Positions 1-10,503 of a stretch of 64,000 bases of DNA are shown here, piece by piece. Each line of letters begins with the position of its first letter. Position 1 is the first letter of the stretch. The notes beneath the pieces are model-generated. The model ran no database searches, was not told where the DNA came from, and saw only the letters and a program-made list of their open reading frames with translations. A program made the position numbers and the translations under genes. This DNA is from Sipunculus nudus (taxonomy: Eukaryota; Annelida; Sipuncula; Golfingiida; Sipunculidae), in contig CM049320.1 in assembly GCA_026874595.1 (NCBI GenBank), positions 32,772,214 through 32,836,213 of the forward strand, given 5' to 3'.

Positions 1-970
1 CTGTTTGTCTTTCTTGTTGAAAAATAAAATTTTAAATTTTTTAATTGAATCAAAATTTAAATTTAAGTTTAAGGCAGGTTGAGACATGATAGAGGGGAAA
101 AAAACACTTGTGAAATATTTTCATGTAGTATAATAACCTGAGTCTGTCACACCTTTACCATGTAGGTTTATGATTGTTTTTGATGACCATGCATTTAACC
201 CTATAATCACAAGAAAATGGAACCAGATTCCATGGTACATGTCAGGGGAAGAGCTTATTCATTTACTGCAGGCAAAGATAATTAAAGAAAAAAAGATGTT
301 TTTCATGATGCGTATGTAAAAGTATAAAACAGATGGCAGTTGTAATGAGTACTTTCACTTCAAACCCTTAACAGTTTATACAAGTTATAAACATATAAAT
401 GCTTTGAGATCAGCTGCAGTACTTTTTGTAACTCTTCATTTGTATATATACACTGCCTGCCACTTGGCTTTAAACATATGGTGTGTTGTATACAAAGGAA
501 CCAGAGAGCCTTTTGTGGCTTTTACAGTGTTTATACTAACAGAAGTCTGTACAGAACTAACAGAACCATATGGTCTGTATTGTTAGTCTTTCGGTCAGAG
601 TTTGGTGTGAGAAACCAAGTGTTAATTAATGGCTGCCTTTAATTAAATGATGCAGGCAAAAAGCTTCTGATGATAACTGTATTAATTAAAATGTCTTAAA
701 TACCTCATTCATGGTTTTAGAAATATTTCTTTTTCCATCAACTTATTTGGAGCATTTGTGTTGTGTACAGAAAAGTAATATATAGGTATAACTGTTAAAT
801 TTAGGAGTTTCTAAATTGACACCATAGATGATCTGTATGAAATAGCCATGGAATCTTCCTGAACAAATATTTTGCATTATATTTTGTAGTGAATCATAAT
901 ATATGTTATGAATAGATTCATTATTTTAACTATTTTATATTGGATCACACAATGCAAATAACATGAGATT
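1..970. other. AT-rich unique non-coding stretch
   Basis: No coding potential, RNA gene or repeat structure is visible here. Open frames are short and lack any recognisable domain. Base composition is AT-rich, as in the other unique parts of the window. Confidence 0.6.
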
Positions 971-997
971 TATATATATATATATATATATATATAA
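971..997. repeat. (TA)n microsatellite
   Basis: About 13 uninterrupted TA dinucleotides are read directly in the sequence. They sit in AT-rich unique DNA with no gene nearby. Confidence 0.9.
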
Positions 998-1192
998 ACA
1001 CATGATAAAGTGTTAGTCTGCAGTTGAAGTGTAGGAAAAGAGTAAGAGAGATGCCTTTTAAATAGACATATTTTTTAACTTATTTTAATAAAGTGAGTCC
1101 ATAAAAATGACTGAAACTTTTACCAAGGAATTTTAGGCAATTCAGTGGAAGCTGCTGTAATGCATGTTGGGGGTCCCTATTGTGGGATTTTC

Positions 1193-1387
1193 CCAAAACT
1201 GTGTTTGTATTCACTTATTCTGCGCACATTCCCAAGTTCATTCATAGGAATGTGACTGTACATTTGTGAATATTCCTTTATGACGTTCCTGAATCCAGAT
1301 CATGTGCCAGAGACACACCAAAAAAATAATGGATTTTTCATTGGCACATTCCTGAAATGCTCTCTGTTAATGAGTTATGTTGTGAAC
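1193..1387 (+). repeat. Diverged solo copy (plus partial second copy) of the 122-bp satellite
   Basis: The stretch 1193-1330 lines up over a full monomer with the satellite that fills 36.7-64 kb, in the same orientation. It shares a block of TGTACATTTGTGAATATTCC, then GTTCCTGAATCCAGAT, and a spaced CATTCCCAAGTTCATTC block matching the array's CATATTCCCAGGTTCATTC. Substitutions and short insertions mark it as much older than the array units. From 1320 to about 1387 a weaker match continues (A-run, TTCATTGGC, TTAATGAGT, GTGAA), suggesting a second, partly eroded tandem copy. The first copy is clear; the second is tentative. Confidence 0.8.
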
Positions 1388-1413
1388 AAACACACAAACA
1401 CACACATACATAC
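1386..1413. repeat. CA-rich simple repeat
   Basis: A short degenerate (CA)n/(ACAA)n tract lies directly after the satellite relic. Confidence 0.7.
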
Positions 1414-2226
1414 ACTCTCCTGGCAGAGGCAAATATTGGTGGTCAACCAACCGAAAGTCATCTCCTCCTTACCTGTTTTGGCAAGAGGGTTCGATATAAG
1501 CCTTTACCCATGCAAAGGCCTGAATCTTGACTATTCTTCAGTGAGCCATTTTATTTCATGAAGAAATGAAATCATATTGACAATACCTTCAGGTAGAAGC
1601 ATTGCATGTCAGGTTCAGCTTTTGTTTATTGGTTCTAGGTCTCCACAGCCAAAAACAAGATGTGTCAGGTTACTATGTGCTCCTGACTGTACACAGCTGG
1701 TTTTTTTTTCTCCTGCATTGACCTAATATATAGTTAGACTTTGGCAGCAGATTGTACTGCAATGTACTAGAGTACTGACTTGTACAGGTAAAGATAATGC
1801 TTATAAATTTATCAGCTATTTTTTGTTTGTGTCACTTGCACAACCCCCAGGAATTATGCCAGGAATCAAGGGTATAACTGTGTGTAATTTTGTCAGCTAG
1901 GCTGACTGAAAATCACATGAAATTCTGGGGCTATGAGCACCGGATTTTAAAGGCATGTTGATACTGTGACTGGTATTTTAATGTAAGCTGCAGTTAATGC
2001 CAAATATGTGGACTTGCTTTTCCATTTCCCTCATTACAGTGTTTGCTTATAAGATGTATTGTCCCTTTACACATATTTATCATAAGACTTGCTGAACCAG
2101 TATGTAAAGCACAGGGGGCGCCACTTATTTTGAACTATGGTATTGTGATTCAGCTAAGTTTCATAGCCCATGGGCTAATTATATTATATTTTTATTTCTT
2201 TTACATTTTGCACACAAAAAGTTGCC
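1414..2226. other. Unique non-coding stretch
   Basis: No gene, RNA gene or repeat is seen. The open frames are short, with ordinary AT-rich background composition. Confidence 0.5.
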
Positions 2227-2427
2227 TTAAGAGCTAAAAGTTGCTGAAAAGTCCCTATAAAGAAATGACCTTGAAACCAAAATGTTAGATAAAAATAGTA
2301 AATAACCCTACCGAGTTGTGATTGGGGATTATTTTGATAACATATTAGTACTTGATGGTCATTTTCTGCAACTTTTGGGCACTTTTCTGCAACTTTGGGC
2401 ACTTTTCTGTACCTTTTCAGCTCTTAA
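2227..2427. repeat. Imperfect inverted repeat, possible small MITE
   Basis: The left arm at 2227-2240 (TTAAGAGCTAAAAG) and the right arm at 2412-2427 (CCTTTTCAGCTCTTAA) are near-complementary. The right side also carries a short internal direct repeat of GGGCACTTTTCTG with variants (about 2377-2410). No target-site duplication was identified, so the mobile-element reading is weak. Confidence 0.35.
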
Positions 2428-3229
2428 TTTTTTTGCAATTTCAAGGGTCTTTACAAGACGTGCATTTTAAACTTGTATAATTTTAACATAGTAAAAAACA
2501 AATAGCTTGTTGATACAATTTATTTAATATGTAGAAGTATACCTGAAATTGTTCATAGTGAGTTTTATTGCATGTTTTATTTTCCTGACAAGCAACCCAT
2601 GTAAAAAAAATACTGAATTGAGAATAAATTCTTTAAAATAAATATTGTGACCACACAGTAAGTAGAGTAAAAATGTAATTGTGATTATAAAAATCATCTG
2701 GACTATAGACTTTCTTATATTATCAAAATCTAAAATTTTAAAACACATGAAACATAAAATAATTACACACATACATATATTGGCTCCATTTTTTATTAGA
2801 AAAGTAAATTTAATCTGTTTACAAATAAATAAAAAAAACATCAGTGATAAGGATGTGGTCAGCTAAATTAAAAGATTTATTGTGTGTAGTCCTGGAGAGA
2901 ACCTTCTTTACAGCAGTAAAGTGTTGAGGATGGCTGTATAAGAAGCTGATCAGTATTGACTGAACAACTCACTGGGGATGACCCTAGCTGACCACTAAAC
3001 TTGGGTCCAGCTGCACTGACCACTCACAGGCTGGAGGCTATAATAATTCTACCCCAAGTGGGGAGCCCCAAACAAATTGAGTGGCCATCTGTGGTTCCTG
3101 CTGACCACTGAGTGGACAGTAATTGGTCAAACTGCAACCCACCAGGGAAGCATGCAATCCATCAGGCATAGTGGACTGATCTCTTAGCAGTCAAGGTGCT
3201 AAGCGCTCCCCACCTGTGTCATTTGCATA
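2428..3229. other. Unique non-coding stretch
   Basis: AT-rich DNA with no supportable gene. The two overlapping opposite-strand open frames around 2524-2866 are low-complexity lysine/isoleucine/phenylalanine-rich translations of AT-rich sequence, not a recognisable protein. Confidence 0.5.
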
Positions 3230-3346
3230 ATATCTCCTTGGTGGCCAATCAAGTCCTCATGAAAACCAAGATGAGGCTCATCTGCATAATTAGGCATGAT
3301 GGGAAATTAGTAGTGACCCCAAGGCCAGATGATCACCAGGAGATAT
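3230..3346. repeat. Spaced inverted repeat
   Basis: ATATCTCCTTGGTG at 3230 is complementary, with one bulged base, to CACCAGGAGATAT at 3334-3346, giving a potential stem with a loop of about 90 bases. No further structure supports a specific element class. Confidence 0.45.
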
Positions 3347-3602
3347 ATGTTGTCTGATTGGAATGTACAAAGTGACCTATTCAGGTCAATAAATATCAGT
3401 GATTGCAAATCTTCAAGTCTCAGGTCAGTGAGTGGATTATACCAGTATTTTAACACCTACACTTATTTATATCTGGGAGAACCAGGATAAAATGAACATA
3501 TATTACATGTATGTGAAAGCTTGGTAACTTCACATTTGATACATCAAATTTCTGCATTTTGATGAAACTGTGACATACAATTATGTAAAAACAAAAGTTT
3601 GA

Positions 3603-3790
3603 ATGTACAGGGAAGAATGAGAATCTGGGAAGATCAAGAATCTTCCCAGAAGAATGGGAATTCCCATTCTTCCCAGGAAAAAAGAGAATTCTCATTTTCA
3701 CTAATTCACTAGCTTCTCATTTTTCCTGGGACAATTAAGAATTCTTGATTTTCCTGGGAAGAATAGAAATTCTCATCTTTCCCAGCTTCT
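3603..3790. repeat. Palindrome-rich TCCCAGGAA cluster, left copy
   Basis: This block is built from variants of GAGAATTCTCATTCTTCCCAGG. It contains an 11-bp perfect stem with a 5-base loop (3624-3650) and, overlapping its end, a 24-bp perfect palindrome at 3649-3672 centred on GGGAATTCCC. The palindrome GAGAATTCTC follows at about 3684. The decamer TTCCTGGGAA or its complement recurs several times. A second block of the same family lies at 7729-7870. Confidence 0.8.
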
Positions 3791-3974
3791 TATTTTATGA
3801 CAACTTCATCTCAAGAATCTGTCCTTGCTATTATAATAATAATACAAAAAATGAAAAATATGAAGGCACCTGTTTAATATATATAACACTTAACTCAACT
3901 AGCAATTATAAGCTTCATATTTTATTCCCAAAATTCTATTTTATGTTGGGTACATTTATTTTTCAAAGTGTCTA

Positions 3975-5140
3975 GAGCTCCGGACCCGTGAATACTGCCG
4001 TGCAGCTATTTTTCCGTACTAGTTCCGGTTTACATGTGCAGTGGTGTACTGCGCAGATAACTGGAAAGGGGCATCTTGTTTTGAAGCTGTTAAATTAGGC
4101 TTCAAAAAGCAGCCTCCATTTCTGCGTACGGCATTGCAAGAACAGCATTCAGCATCGAGAAGGACAAAACGTTTCAAACGCTATGGCTGCCGTCGTGGTT
4201 GGTGACCTGTCCGGCACTGACTATTTTTACTATATAAGTGACATAAAATAAAACTGCCGGACGAATAGCTCAGTTGTTGCGGGTCCGGCCATGTCTCTTT
4301 TACTATTTAAGTGACATAAAATAAAACTGCCGGACGAATTGCTCAATTGATACGGATCCGGCAGTGTCTTCTTTGCTTTATAAGTGACATAAAATAAAAC
4401 TGCCGGACGAATTGCTCAATTGATACGGATCCGGCAGTGTCTTCTTTGCTTTATAAGTGACATAAAATAAAACTGCCGGACGAATTGCTCAATTGATACG
4501 GATCCGGCAGTGTCTTCTTTGCTTTATAAGTGACATAAAATAAAACTGCCGGACGAATTGCTCAATTGATACGGATCCGGCAGTGTCTTCTTTGCTTTAT
4601 AAGTGACATAAAATAAAACTGCCGGACGAATTGCTCAATTGATACGGATCCGGCAGTGTCTTCTTTGCTTTACAAGTGACATAAAATAAAACTGCCGGAC
4701 GAATAGCTCAGTTGTTGCGGGTCCGGCACCATCTCTTTTACTATTTAAGTGACATAAAATAAAACTGCCGGACGAATTGCTCAATTGATACGGATCCGGC
4801 AGTGTCTTCTTTGCTTTATAAGTGACATAAAATAAAACTGCCGGAAGAATAGCTCAATTGATGCAGATCCGGCAGTGTCTTTTTTGCTTTATAAGTGACA
4901 TAAAATAAAACTGCCGGACCAATAGCTCAATTGTTGCGGGTCCGGCACTCACTGCCGCGCCGTGCGTATATCATATGAAGTACCGGTACTGAGCCAGATT
5001 CAAAGAGTGCCGGACCATTAGCTTTGCCTAGTCTGCGCCCGGCACTTCTGCATTACGGTGAAACTGCTCACTGCGCATGTGCACAGGACGTGCCGGATGA
5101 ATAGCCGGCTGCATAATGGGTCTGGGCCCGGACCAATAGC
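3975..5140. mobile_element. GC/CpG-richer non-autonomous element with internal 73-bp repeats
   Basis: The composition changes abruptly at 3975 and back again near 5140, from AT-rich CpG-poor DNA to sequence with many CCGG and CG sites. The left flank of the tandem core (about 3975-4085) and the reverse complement of the right flank (about 4980-5130) share scattered matches in the same order. These include GCAGC-TATT-TCCG, then ACATG[TC]GCAGTG, which suggests degenerate inverted termini. A core of tandem repeats between inverted ends fits non-autonomous elements with an amplified centre. There is no coding capacity, and no target-site duplication was found, so both class and exact ends are inferred. 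Confidence 0.5.
4197..4960 (+). repeat. Ten 73-bp tandem repeats with a conserved stem-loop
   Basis: The motif GACATAAAATAAAACTGCCG recurs at 4240, 4313, 4386, 4459, 4532, 4605, 4678, 4751, 4824 and 4897, exactly 73 bases apart with no indel. Each unit holds an inverted repeat: ACTGCCGGA against TCCGGCAGT in most units (9 bp), or GCCGGAC against GTCCGGC in the others. Two main variants occur. One has ATAGCTCAGTTGTTGCGG in the loop (units 1 and 7), the other ATTGCTCAATTGATACGG (units 2-6 and 8). The ninth unit is intermediate and the tenth is a further variant. Degenerate copies continue to about 5130. Confidence 0.95.
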
Positions 5141-5318
5141 AACAGCCTTTATTTTTTTTAACTACTTGAGCAGTTCAGAATTAATGTAAAGATAAATAAA
5201 GTTTTTTTTTTGGAAAAGAAGCAAGATTAACATTAAAAGAGAAAAAAATTAAAAGAGTCAGAGTTGCAGTAAATGATTCCTGTTCGTAATTGGATAAATG
5301 AGAATTCTTATTTTTTGG

Positions 5319-5873
5319 CCCCCACTCTGCAGATGTGGGGGACATTGATATGGGTTTGCTAGCTATCTGTCTGTCCATCTGTCTCTCTGTCCATCTGTCA
5401 GGTTTCTGTTTCTGTGCTATAACTAGTAATAATCCGATTTCATTCAAATTTGTGTCAGTGATTGCTTGCATGCTTACCTTGGTTGGGATTGGTCTTGGTC
5501 TGTCTGGCTTCTGTCTGTCTGTCTGTCACTTTGTCTGTCTGCCTGTCAGGTTTTCATTTCTGTGCGATAACTTTCCTAAATATGTTATGTCTGTCCATCT
5601 GTCTCTCTGTCCATCTGTCAGGTTTCTGTTTCTGTGCTATAACTAGTAATAATCCGATTTCATTCAAATTTGTGTCAGTGATTGCTTGCATGCTTACCTT
5701 GGTTGGGATTGGTCTTGGTCTGTCTGGCTTCTGTCTGTCTGTCTGTCACTTTGTCTGTCTGCCTGTCAGGTTTTCATTTCTGTGCGATAACTTTCCTAAA
5801 TATTATCCGATTTCATTCAAATTTGGGTCAGTAATTGCTCTCATGCTTACCTTGATCGGGATTGGTTTTGGAG

Positions 5874-5904
<31 letters not shown>

Positions 5905-6090
5905 CAAGTTATATTTTGTTTCTGTGTGATAAGCGTATAACTTTCCCAAATATTATCTGATTTCATTCAAATTTGGGTCAGTGATTGCTCTCATGCATTA
6001 TTTGGTTTGGATTGGTTTGGATTGTCTATCTAGAAAATAATTCTCTCCAGCTCAAAAACAAAATTATCAAATTTCCGTCTGATTTCTCAA
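5319..6090 (+). mobile_element. CTGT-rich dispersed element, long copy
   Basis: It begins with a 7-bp stem (CCCCCAC at 5319-5325, GTGGGGG at 5335-5341), followed by CTGT/CCAT simple repeats. The body carries GTGCGATAACTTTCCTAAAT and GATTTCATTCAAATTTG. The same body occurs at 12,949-13,319, so this is a dispersed family. Here the body is repeated in full or in part about four times, including a near-perfect 220-bp duplication. Translated frames are rich in Leu/Cys/Val only because of the CTGT repeats, and I see no protein domain. Confidence 0.7.
5368..5803 (+). repeat. 220-bp near-perfect tandem duplication
   Basis: Positions 5368-5587 and 5588-5803 read the same, offset by exactly 220 bases. 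The match ends where copy one has GTTA and copy two goes on with TATCCGA. The near identity points to a recent duplication, compared with the older body copy after 5810. Confidence 0.9.
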
Positions 6091-6342
6091 TGTGTTTTAG
6101 GTTATATGTTTGCCTGCAGACAGTCTGTACATGTCATAGTGCATCTGTTTAAGTTTTCATGTGATCTCAAGATTTTCTCCACATGTCAAATTGTATCCCC
6201 CAACACAGAGTTTTGCAGATACTATGTTTTCAGACGGATGCTGCTGCTGCCGCTGGGCAGAATTTTACGAAACCCGGGATTATGTTCGGGTCACAGGTGA
6301 ACTGCTGCGCCCCAATTTTGTTTTGACCTCTGACCTTTCCTC

Positions 6343-7500
6343 TGCGCTCTGCGTCCATTTGTGCGTCTGTTTCTACACACAAATCCACATATCTTGGGAA
6401 CCATTTGACTGATCAGGCTAAAAATTTTACACAAATGTAGCCCTTGGATAGCTTTATAAAATCCACTAAAATGGTGGCCCACCTGCAACCATTTTTGAAC
6501 TGCGTCCATCTGTTAATCTGCCTTGGGATAAAATCACTCATATCTCTGCATAAGTTGGAGTTATCCACCTGAAATTCGGCACGCGTATATATCCTGGATA
6601 GTTTTCTTGATTTTATGACAGGTGGCGCCACCTACTTTCACATTTACGCTACAGACATCCAAGCTCATACCTTGGGAACCGTCTGACTGATTGGGCCAAA
6701 ATTTTGCATGTGTATAGATCTCACATAGCTCTTCATCATACACAAAACTGGTGGCGCCACCTGCAACCATTTTTGCACAGGATCCGTCTGTTTGTCTGCT
6801 GAGGGATAAAATCACTCATGTCTTGGCAGTGGTTTGACATATCTGCCTAAAGTATTGCAGGTTTATACATCCTGGATAGCTTTCTTGATTTTGTGACAGG
6901 TGGCGCCACCTACATTCACGTTTAGGCTGCAGACATCCAAGCTCATATCTCAGGAAATGTTTGACTGATTAGGCCAAATTGTGCATGTGTATAGATCTCA
7001 CATAGCTCTTTATCATATTCAAAACTGGTGGCGCCTCCTGCAACTATTTTTGCACAGCGTTCATCTGTTTGTCTGCCATGGGATAAAATTTTTCATATCT
7101 CGGCAGTGGTTTGACATATCCACCTAAAATCTTGCAGGTTTATACATCCTGGATAGCTTTCTTGATTTTATGACAGGTGGCCCCACCTACATTCTAGTTT
7201 ACGCTGAAGACATCCAAGCTCATATCTCGGGAACCGTTTCACATAGCTCTTTATCATACACAAAACTGGAGGGGCCACCTGCAACCATTTTGCACAGCGT
7301 CTGTCTGTTTGTCTGCCGTGGGCTAAAATCACTCATACCTCTGTAGTGGTTTGACTTATCTGCCTAAAGAATTTTGCGTGTTTATACATCTTGGATTGCT
7401 TTCTCGATTTTTATGGCAGGTGGCACCACCTACATTTATGTGACAGCTTTTTGCATATGTGGTAGGTGGCGCAACCTACATATACATTTCGGCTGCAGAC
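6343..7500 (+). repeat. ~278-bp tandem repeat with two-part (dimeric) units
   Basis: ACAGGTGGCGCCACCTAC or a one-base variant recurs near 6619, 6897, 7174 and 7413, about 278 bases apart (the last unit is shorter). Between these sits a second GGTGGCGCCACC-type palindrome near 6750, 7027 and 7265, followed by TGCAACCATTTTTGCACAG. The two halves look alike: each runs from CTCATATCTC through a GTTTGAC block and a TATA-CATC or TAGATCTCACATAGC block to the palindrome. The array is therefore a dimer of an approximately 139-bp ancestral unit. A single related palindrome occurs at about 9988. Confidence 0.8.
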
Positions 7501-7728
7501 ATCCATGCTAATATGCAACACACCTGACTCTGTTTCCCCTTGCCACTCAATCCATGCCTCACTTCACCCGTTCCACTCTGATTTCGGCGGATACAGGTAA
7601 TCGCTTGTCGACTACCCGTATTCTAGTTTTGGTTTCTTGTCAAGCATGAAAGACAACAAGAGCCCAAAGCGATGGTCATTAATTCCAATAATTTGCTTGT
7701 TTCAGTTTTGATTTCAAAGCTAAATTCC

Positions 7729-7870
7729 AGTCTTTCCTGGGAAAAATGAGAATTCTCAATCTTCCTGGGAGAGACTGGATATCTTTTCACCAGGAAGAAA
7801 CAGAATTCTCATTTTTCCCAGGAAGAATAGGAATCATTTCATACCATCTCATGATTCTCATTCTTCCCTC
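7729..7870. repeat. Palindrome-rich TCCCAGGAA cluster, right copy
   Basis: It repeats the vocabulary of 3603-3790: TTCCTGGGAAAAATGAGAAT, TTCCCAGGAAGAATAGGAAT, and GAATTCTC variants. Because the units are palindromic, orientation relative to the left cluster cannot be fixed by eye. Confidence 0.75.
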
Positions 7871-9187
7871 AACAAGTATATTTGTAACTGCATATTAACA
7901 GTACTGTGTAATTAGTGTTTTTGAGAAACTCAGTTATAGTTTAAGGCATTTTATAGTGGCTCAGTGAAAGAGTGAGAACAAAGGATTCCTTTATCTGTGT
8001 ACATTTGTGTACAAAAAGATCAAATTTTGTGGTATTATGTTTACATAAATTATCATGTTCAAGTAGTGGTTCCATTGGACCTTTTCAGGCTGCATGGAAA
8101 GGCTGTCAAAAATGGAATGCTTTGATTGACTGTTTGATGGTGTATACCATTAAGATCTAGAATGTCATATTTTGCTTGTGGGTTCATATGCAGATCCCAC
8201 AGGCTACATGTCTAGAGTGTAATATATCAGTGACGGACTGTGATTTAATTAATACTCAATTCAGGCAATGATTTTTTTTGACAAATTTCATCAATATCAA
8301 AACCACCAATATAGCTGCGATAAAAGCTAAAACTAATTTAGTTTGGTTTTAATATTAATTATAATTTGGGAGGATCATGGAATTTTACTTTTCATAGCAG
8401 TACAAAGATAATCAATTATTAGGATATTAATGGCCGCTGAGGGTGCAATGTTGATTTTGCCTTCATTAGAATGGCACCACATCATAAGCCAGTTAAAACA
8501 TAACAGTGATTACTGTCAAGGGTTGTGGAAGCTTCCATTAATTACCTAGTGTTCTAGTCTGTAGATTCTAGTTTTGTGGTGTTCCGATCTGTAATTAGCA
8601 TTATGGGATGTATTTATGATCTGCCAGTCATTAGAAATTCCCGGCTAATAAATCACTGATTATTTTTAAGTTCATACACTGGCCATTAATTTATTTCAAT
8701 TCTTCCTCATTAGTTTTACTGTTTATTTCACTGTATGAAGATATTTTAGTCATTATTTATTTCACATTATGAATATTTTCAAGGCAATTATTGTTTTATG
8801 TTTGAAATGTAATGCCCATTGGATTGATTAGCATTTGGTAATCCACCATATTAAATAAATATTGAACTGTGAACACCATGCAGTGCCTTATTGAAATTAG
8901 CTTCCAACAATTTGTACCATTGTGCTGAACTTTCATAATATGTCTGTATATTCTCATATGAACACTAAATTATTAACATATTTTATTTATCCAGTAAAAC
9001 ATATATTTGATAAAATTATAACAAATAAATTAAATCTTATGGATGCTCATGAGAGGTTTACAAAGTGTTATTTAAAATCGGAAGGTTTGATTTCTTGTTT
9101 CTTAATTGTTTCAAAATCAAATAGATACATTTGGGATGGGCTGATTAGGATCATGTTATAAATATTCTTTGGGAAATATTAAAATAC
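7871..9187. other. Unique non-coding stretch
   Basis: AT-rich sequence with no gene, RNA gene or obvious repeat. Open frames are short and unrecognisable. Confidence 0.5.
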
Positions 9188-9525
9188 TAGTGGAGTGCCA
9201 ATCAAATTGTTGATTGGTCATTTTCCTTCATAATCGATTAAAACCCAATTTTGTATGCAAAGACAAAGTTATAAACAGCATCAAAACAGAACCTAATTGC
9301 GCAGCCAACAATTAACAGATTGACAGCCAGTCGGCCTTGGATTAGGGTTTAAGATTGATGGTTTAATTATGAATACTGATGTACATGCCATACCTTTTAC
9401 TGGGGTCAATCCCCAGATTTCAGGCTCATATAGAAATGACATAAAATAATTGATTAATAATCGATCATCAATCATTTTCATGTTTCAATCAATGAATATG
9501 ATTTTAAAACCAATTCCTGCCACTA
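9188..9525 (-). mobile_element. hAT-like MITE, copy 1 (338 bp)
   Basis: The element begins TAGTGGAG and ends CTGCCACTA, giving TAGTGG terminal inverted repeats. Read on the minus strand it starts TAGTGGCAGGAATTGGTTTT and continues to ATTGATGATCGATTATTAAT. That matches the left part of the elements at 30,510 and 31,874. Flanking octamers TAAAATAC and TTCAGTAC agree at 5 of 8 positions, so any target-site duplication is eroded. It has no coding capacity. hAT elements make 8-bp target duplications and often have TAG/CAG-type termini; the assignment rests on that and on the better preserved copy 3. Confidence 0.55.
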
Positions 9526-10440
9526 TTCAGTACTGTCGTACAATACAAATGATGAACCTTCTGAATCTTAATATATGTTTATATATATCTTTTATGCATT
9601 GTGTATCTTTGTATCTCTGATGCAGGGCTTGAAATTGACCTGGGAGAAACCTGTTTTACCAAACCCAGTCTGTAAAACCTGGGGATTTTCAAAGCATCTT
9701 ACCCAAGCTTTTAAAGTGAACTGGCCGTCCATTAGGCACAAATTGTAACTGCTGACCTGAGAAACTTCTAACTGATAGTCCTGAGAGGTTAAAGAAAAAT
9801 CTTCCTGGAAACCTTGAATTAGGTCACTGCAACCTATATTTCCTGAGCTAAGGGGCTTGTTTATACACCAAAATAATTGAAAATTTGATACCAAACCTCC
9901 TGCATTTTAAGAATTAATGCATGGATTGCCATGAATTTTTTCTTGATTATCGACCATGAATATAGTTTTGGCAATTCCTGAAAACTGGTGGCGCCACCTG
10001 TATTTTTTCTAATATCTACGGTTTGTTTTCAATTTTTGAGAATGTCACATGACAGCAATCATGTCAGTTTCTCAGCTGTGGTTTCATCTTTTGTCAGGAA
10101 ACCTGGTGTGGTTATTAATTGAGAATAGTTTCTTCAGTTTCTAAAGACTGGTTTCTATATTTTATGCATTCTATTCTTTATTTTAAGACTGCCATATTAT
10201 ATTAATATTGTCAGGTTCTCAACTGTGGTTTCATATATTGACCTTAAAAAAACCTTGTCTGTTTATATATGTCTCCAACTACCTCCAAAAAGTCCATATT
10301 TGCAATAAAATTAAGTTCCAAATTATTTATTTATTTTCTTTAAGATTATGTGCATGTTTATTGATGAAACTACTTGTTGTAAACCTTGTACTGGTAGTGC
10401 CAGAGATTAAATTTAGTATTTAGTAATGAATTAGATATTA
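9526..10440. other. Mostly unique stretch with a lone GGTGGCGCCACC palindrome
   Basis: A single AACTGGTGGCGCCACCTGTA at about 9984 matches the second palindrome of the 6.3-7.5 kb array. The minus-strand open frame at 9592-9894 has no recognisable domain and is not called as a gene. Confidence 0.5.
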
Positions 10441-10487
10441 CCCATTACATGAAATGGGCAAAATATCTGCCCATTTCATGTAATGGG
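10441..10487. repeat. Perfect 20-bp hairpin with 7-base loop
   Basis: CCCATTACATGAAATGGGCA at 10441-10460 is exactly complementary to 10468-10487, around the loop AAATATC. The arms are identical, so the structure is recent or selected. It is followed by a second hairpin at 10504-10551. Confidence 0.95.
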
Positions 10488-10503
10488 GTTATATTACATT
10501 TGA

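Noticed and set aside
1475-1500. B-box-like GGGTTCGATAT as a tRNA gene
   Set aside because: No A box or cloverleaf arms lie at the right distance upstream.
3221-3228. ATTTGCAT octamer as a promoter element
   Set aside because: A single 8-mer in AT-rich DNA with no gene nearby is expected by chance.
4240-4960. tRNA gene cluster in the 73-bp repeats
   Set aside because: The length (73) and the TAGCTCAGTTG motif are suggestive, but there is no B box, no anticodon arm and no cloverleaf. The paired arms enclose only about 35-40 bases.
5335-5929. Cys/Leu/Val-rich plus-strand frames as secreted peptides
   Set aside because: The composition comes from CTGT simple repeats and a 220-bp duplication, and the same DNA elsewhere (12,949) is not open.
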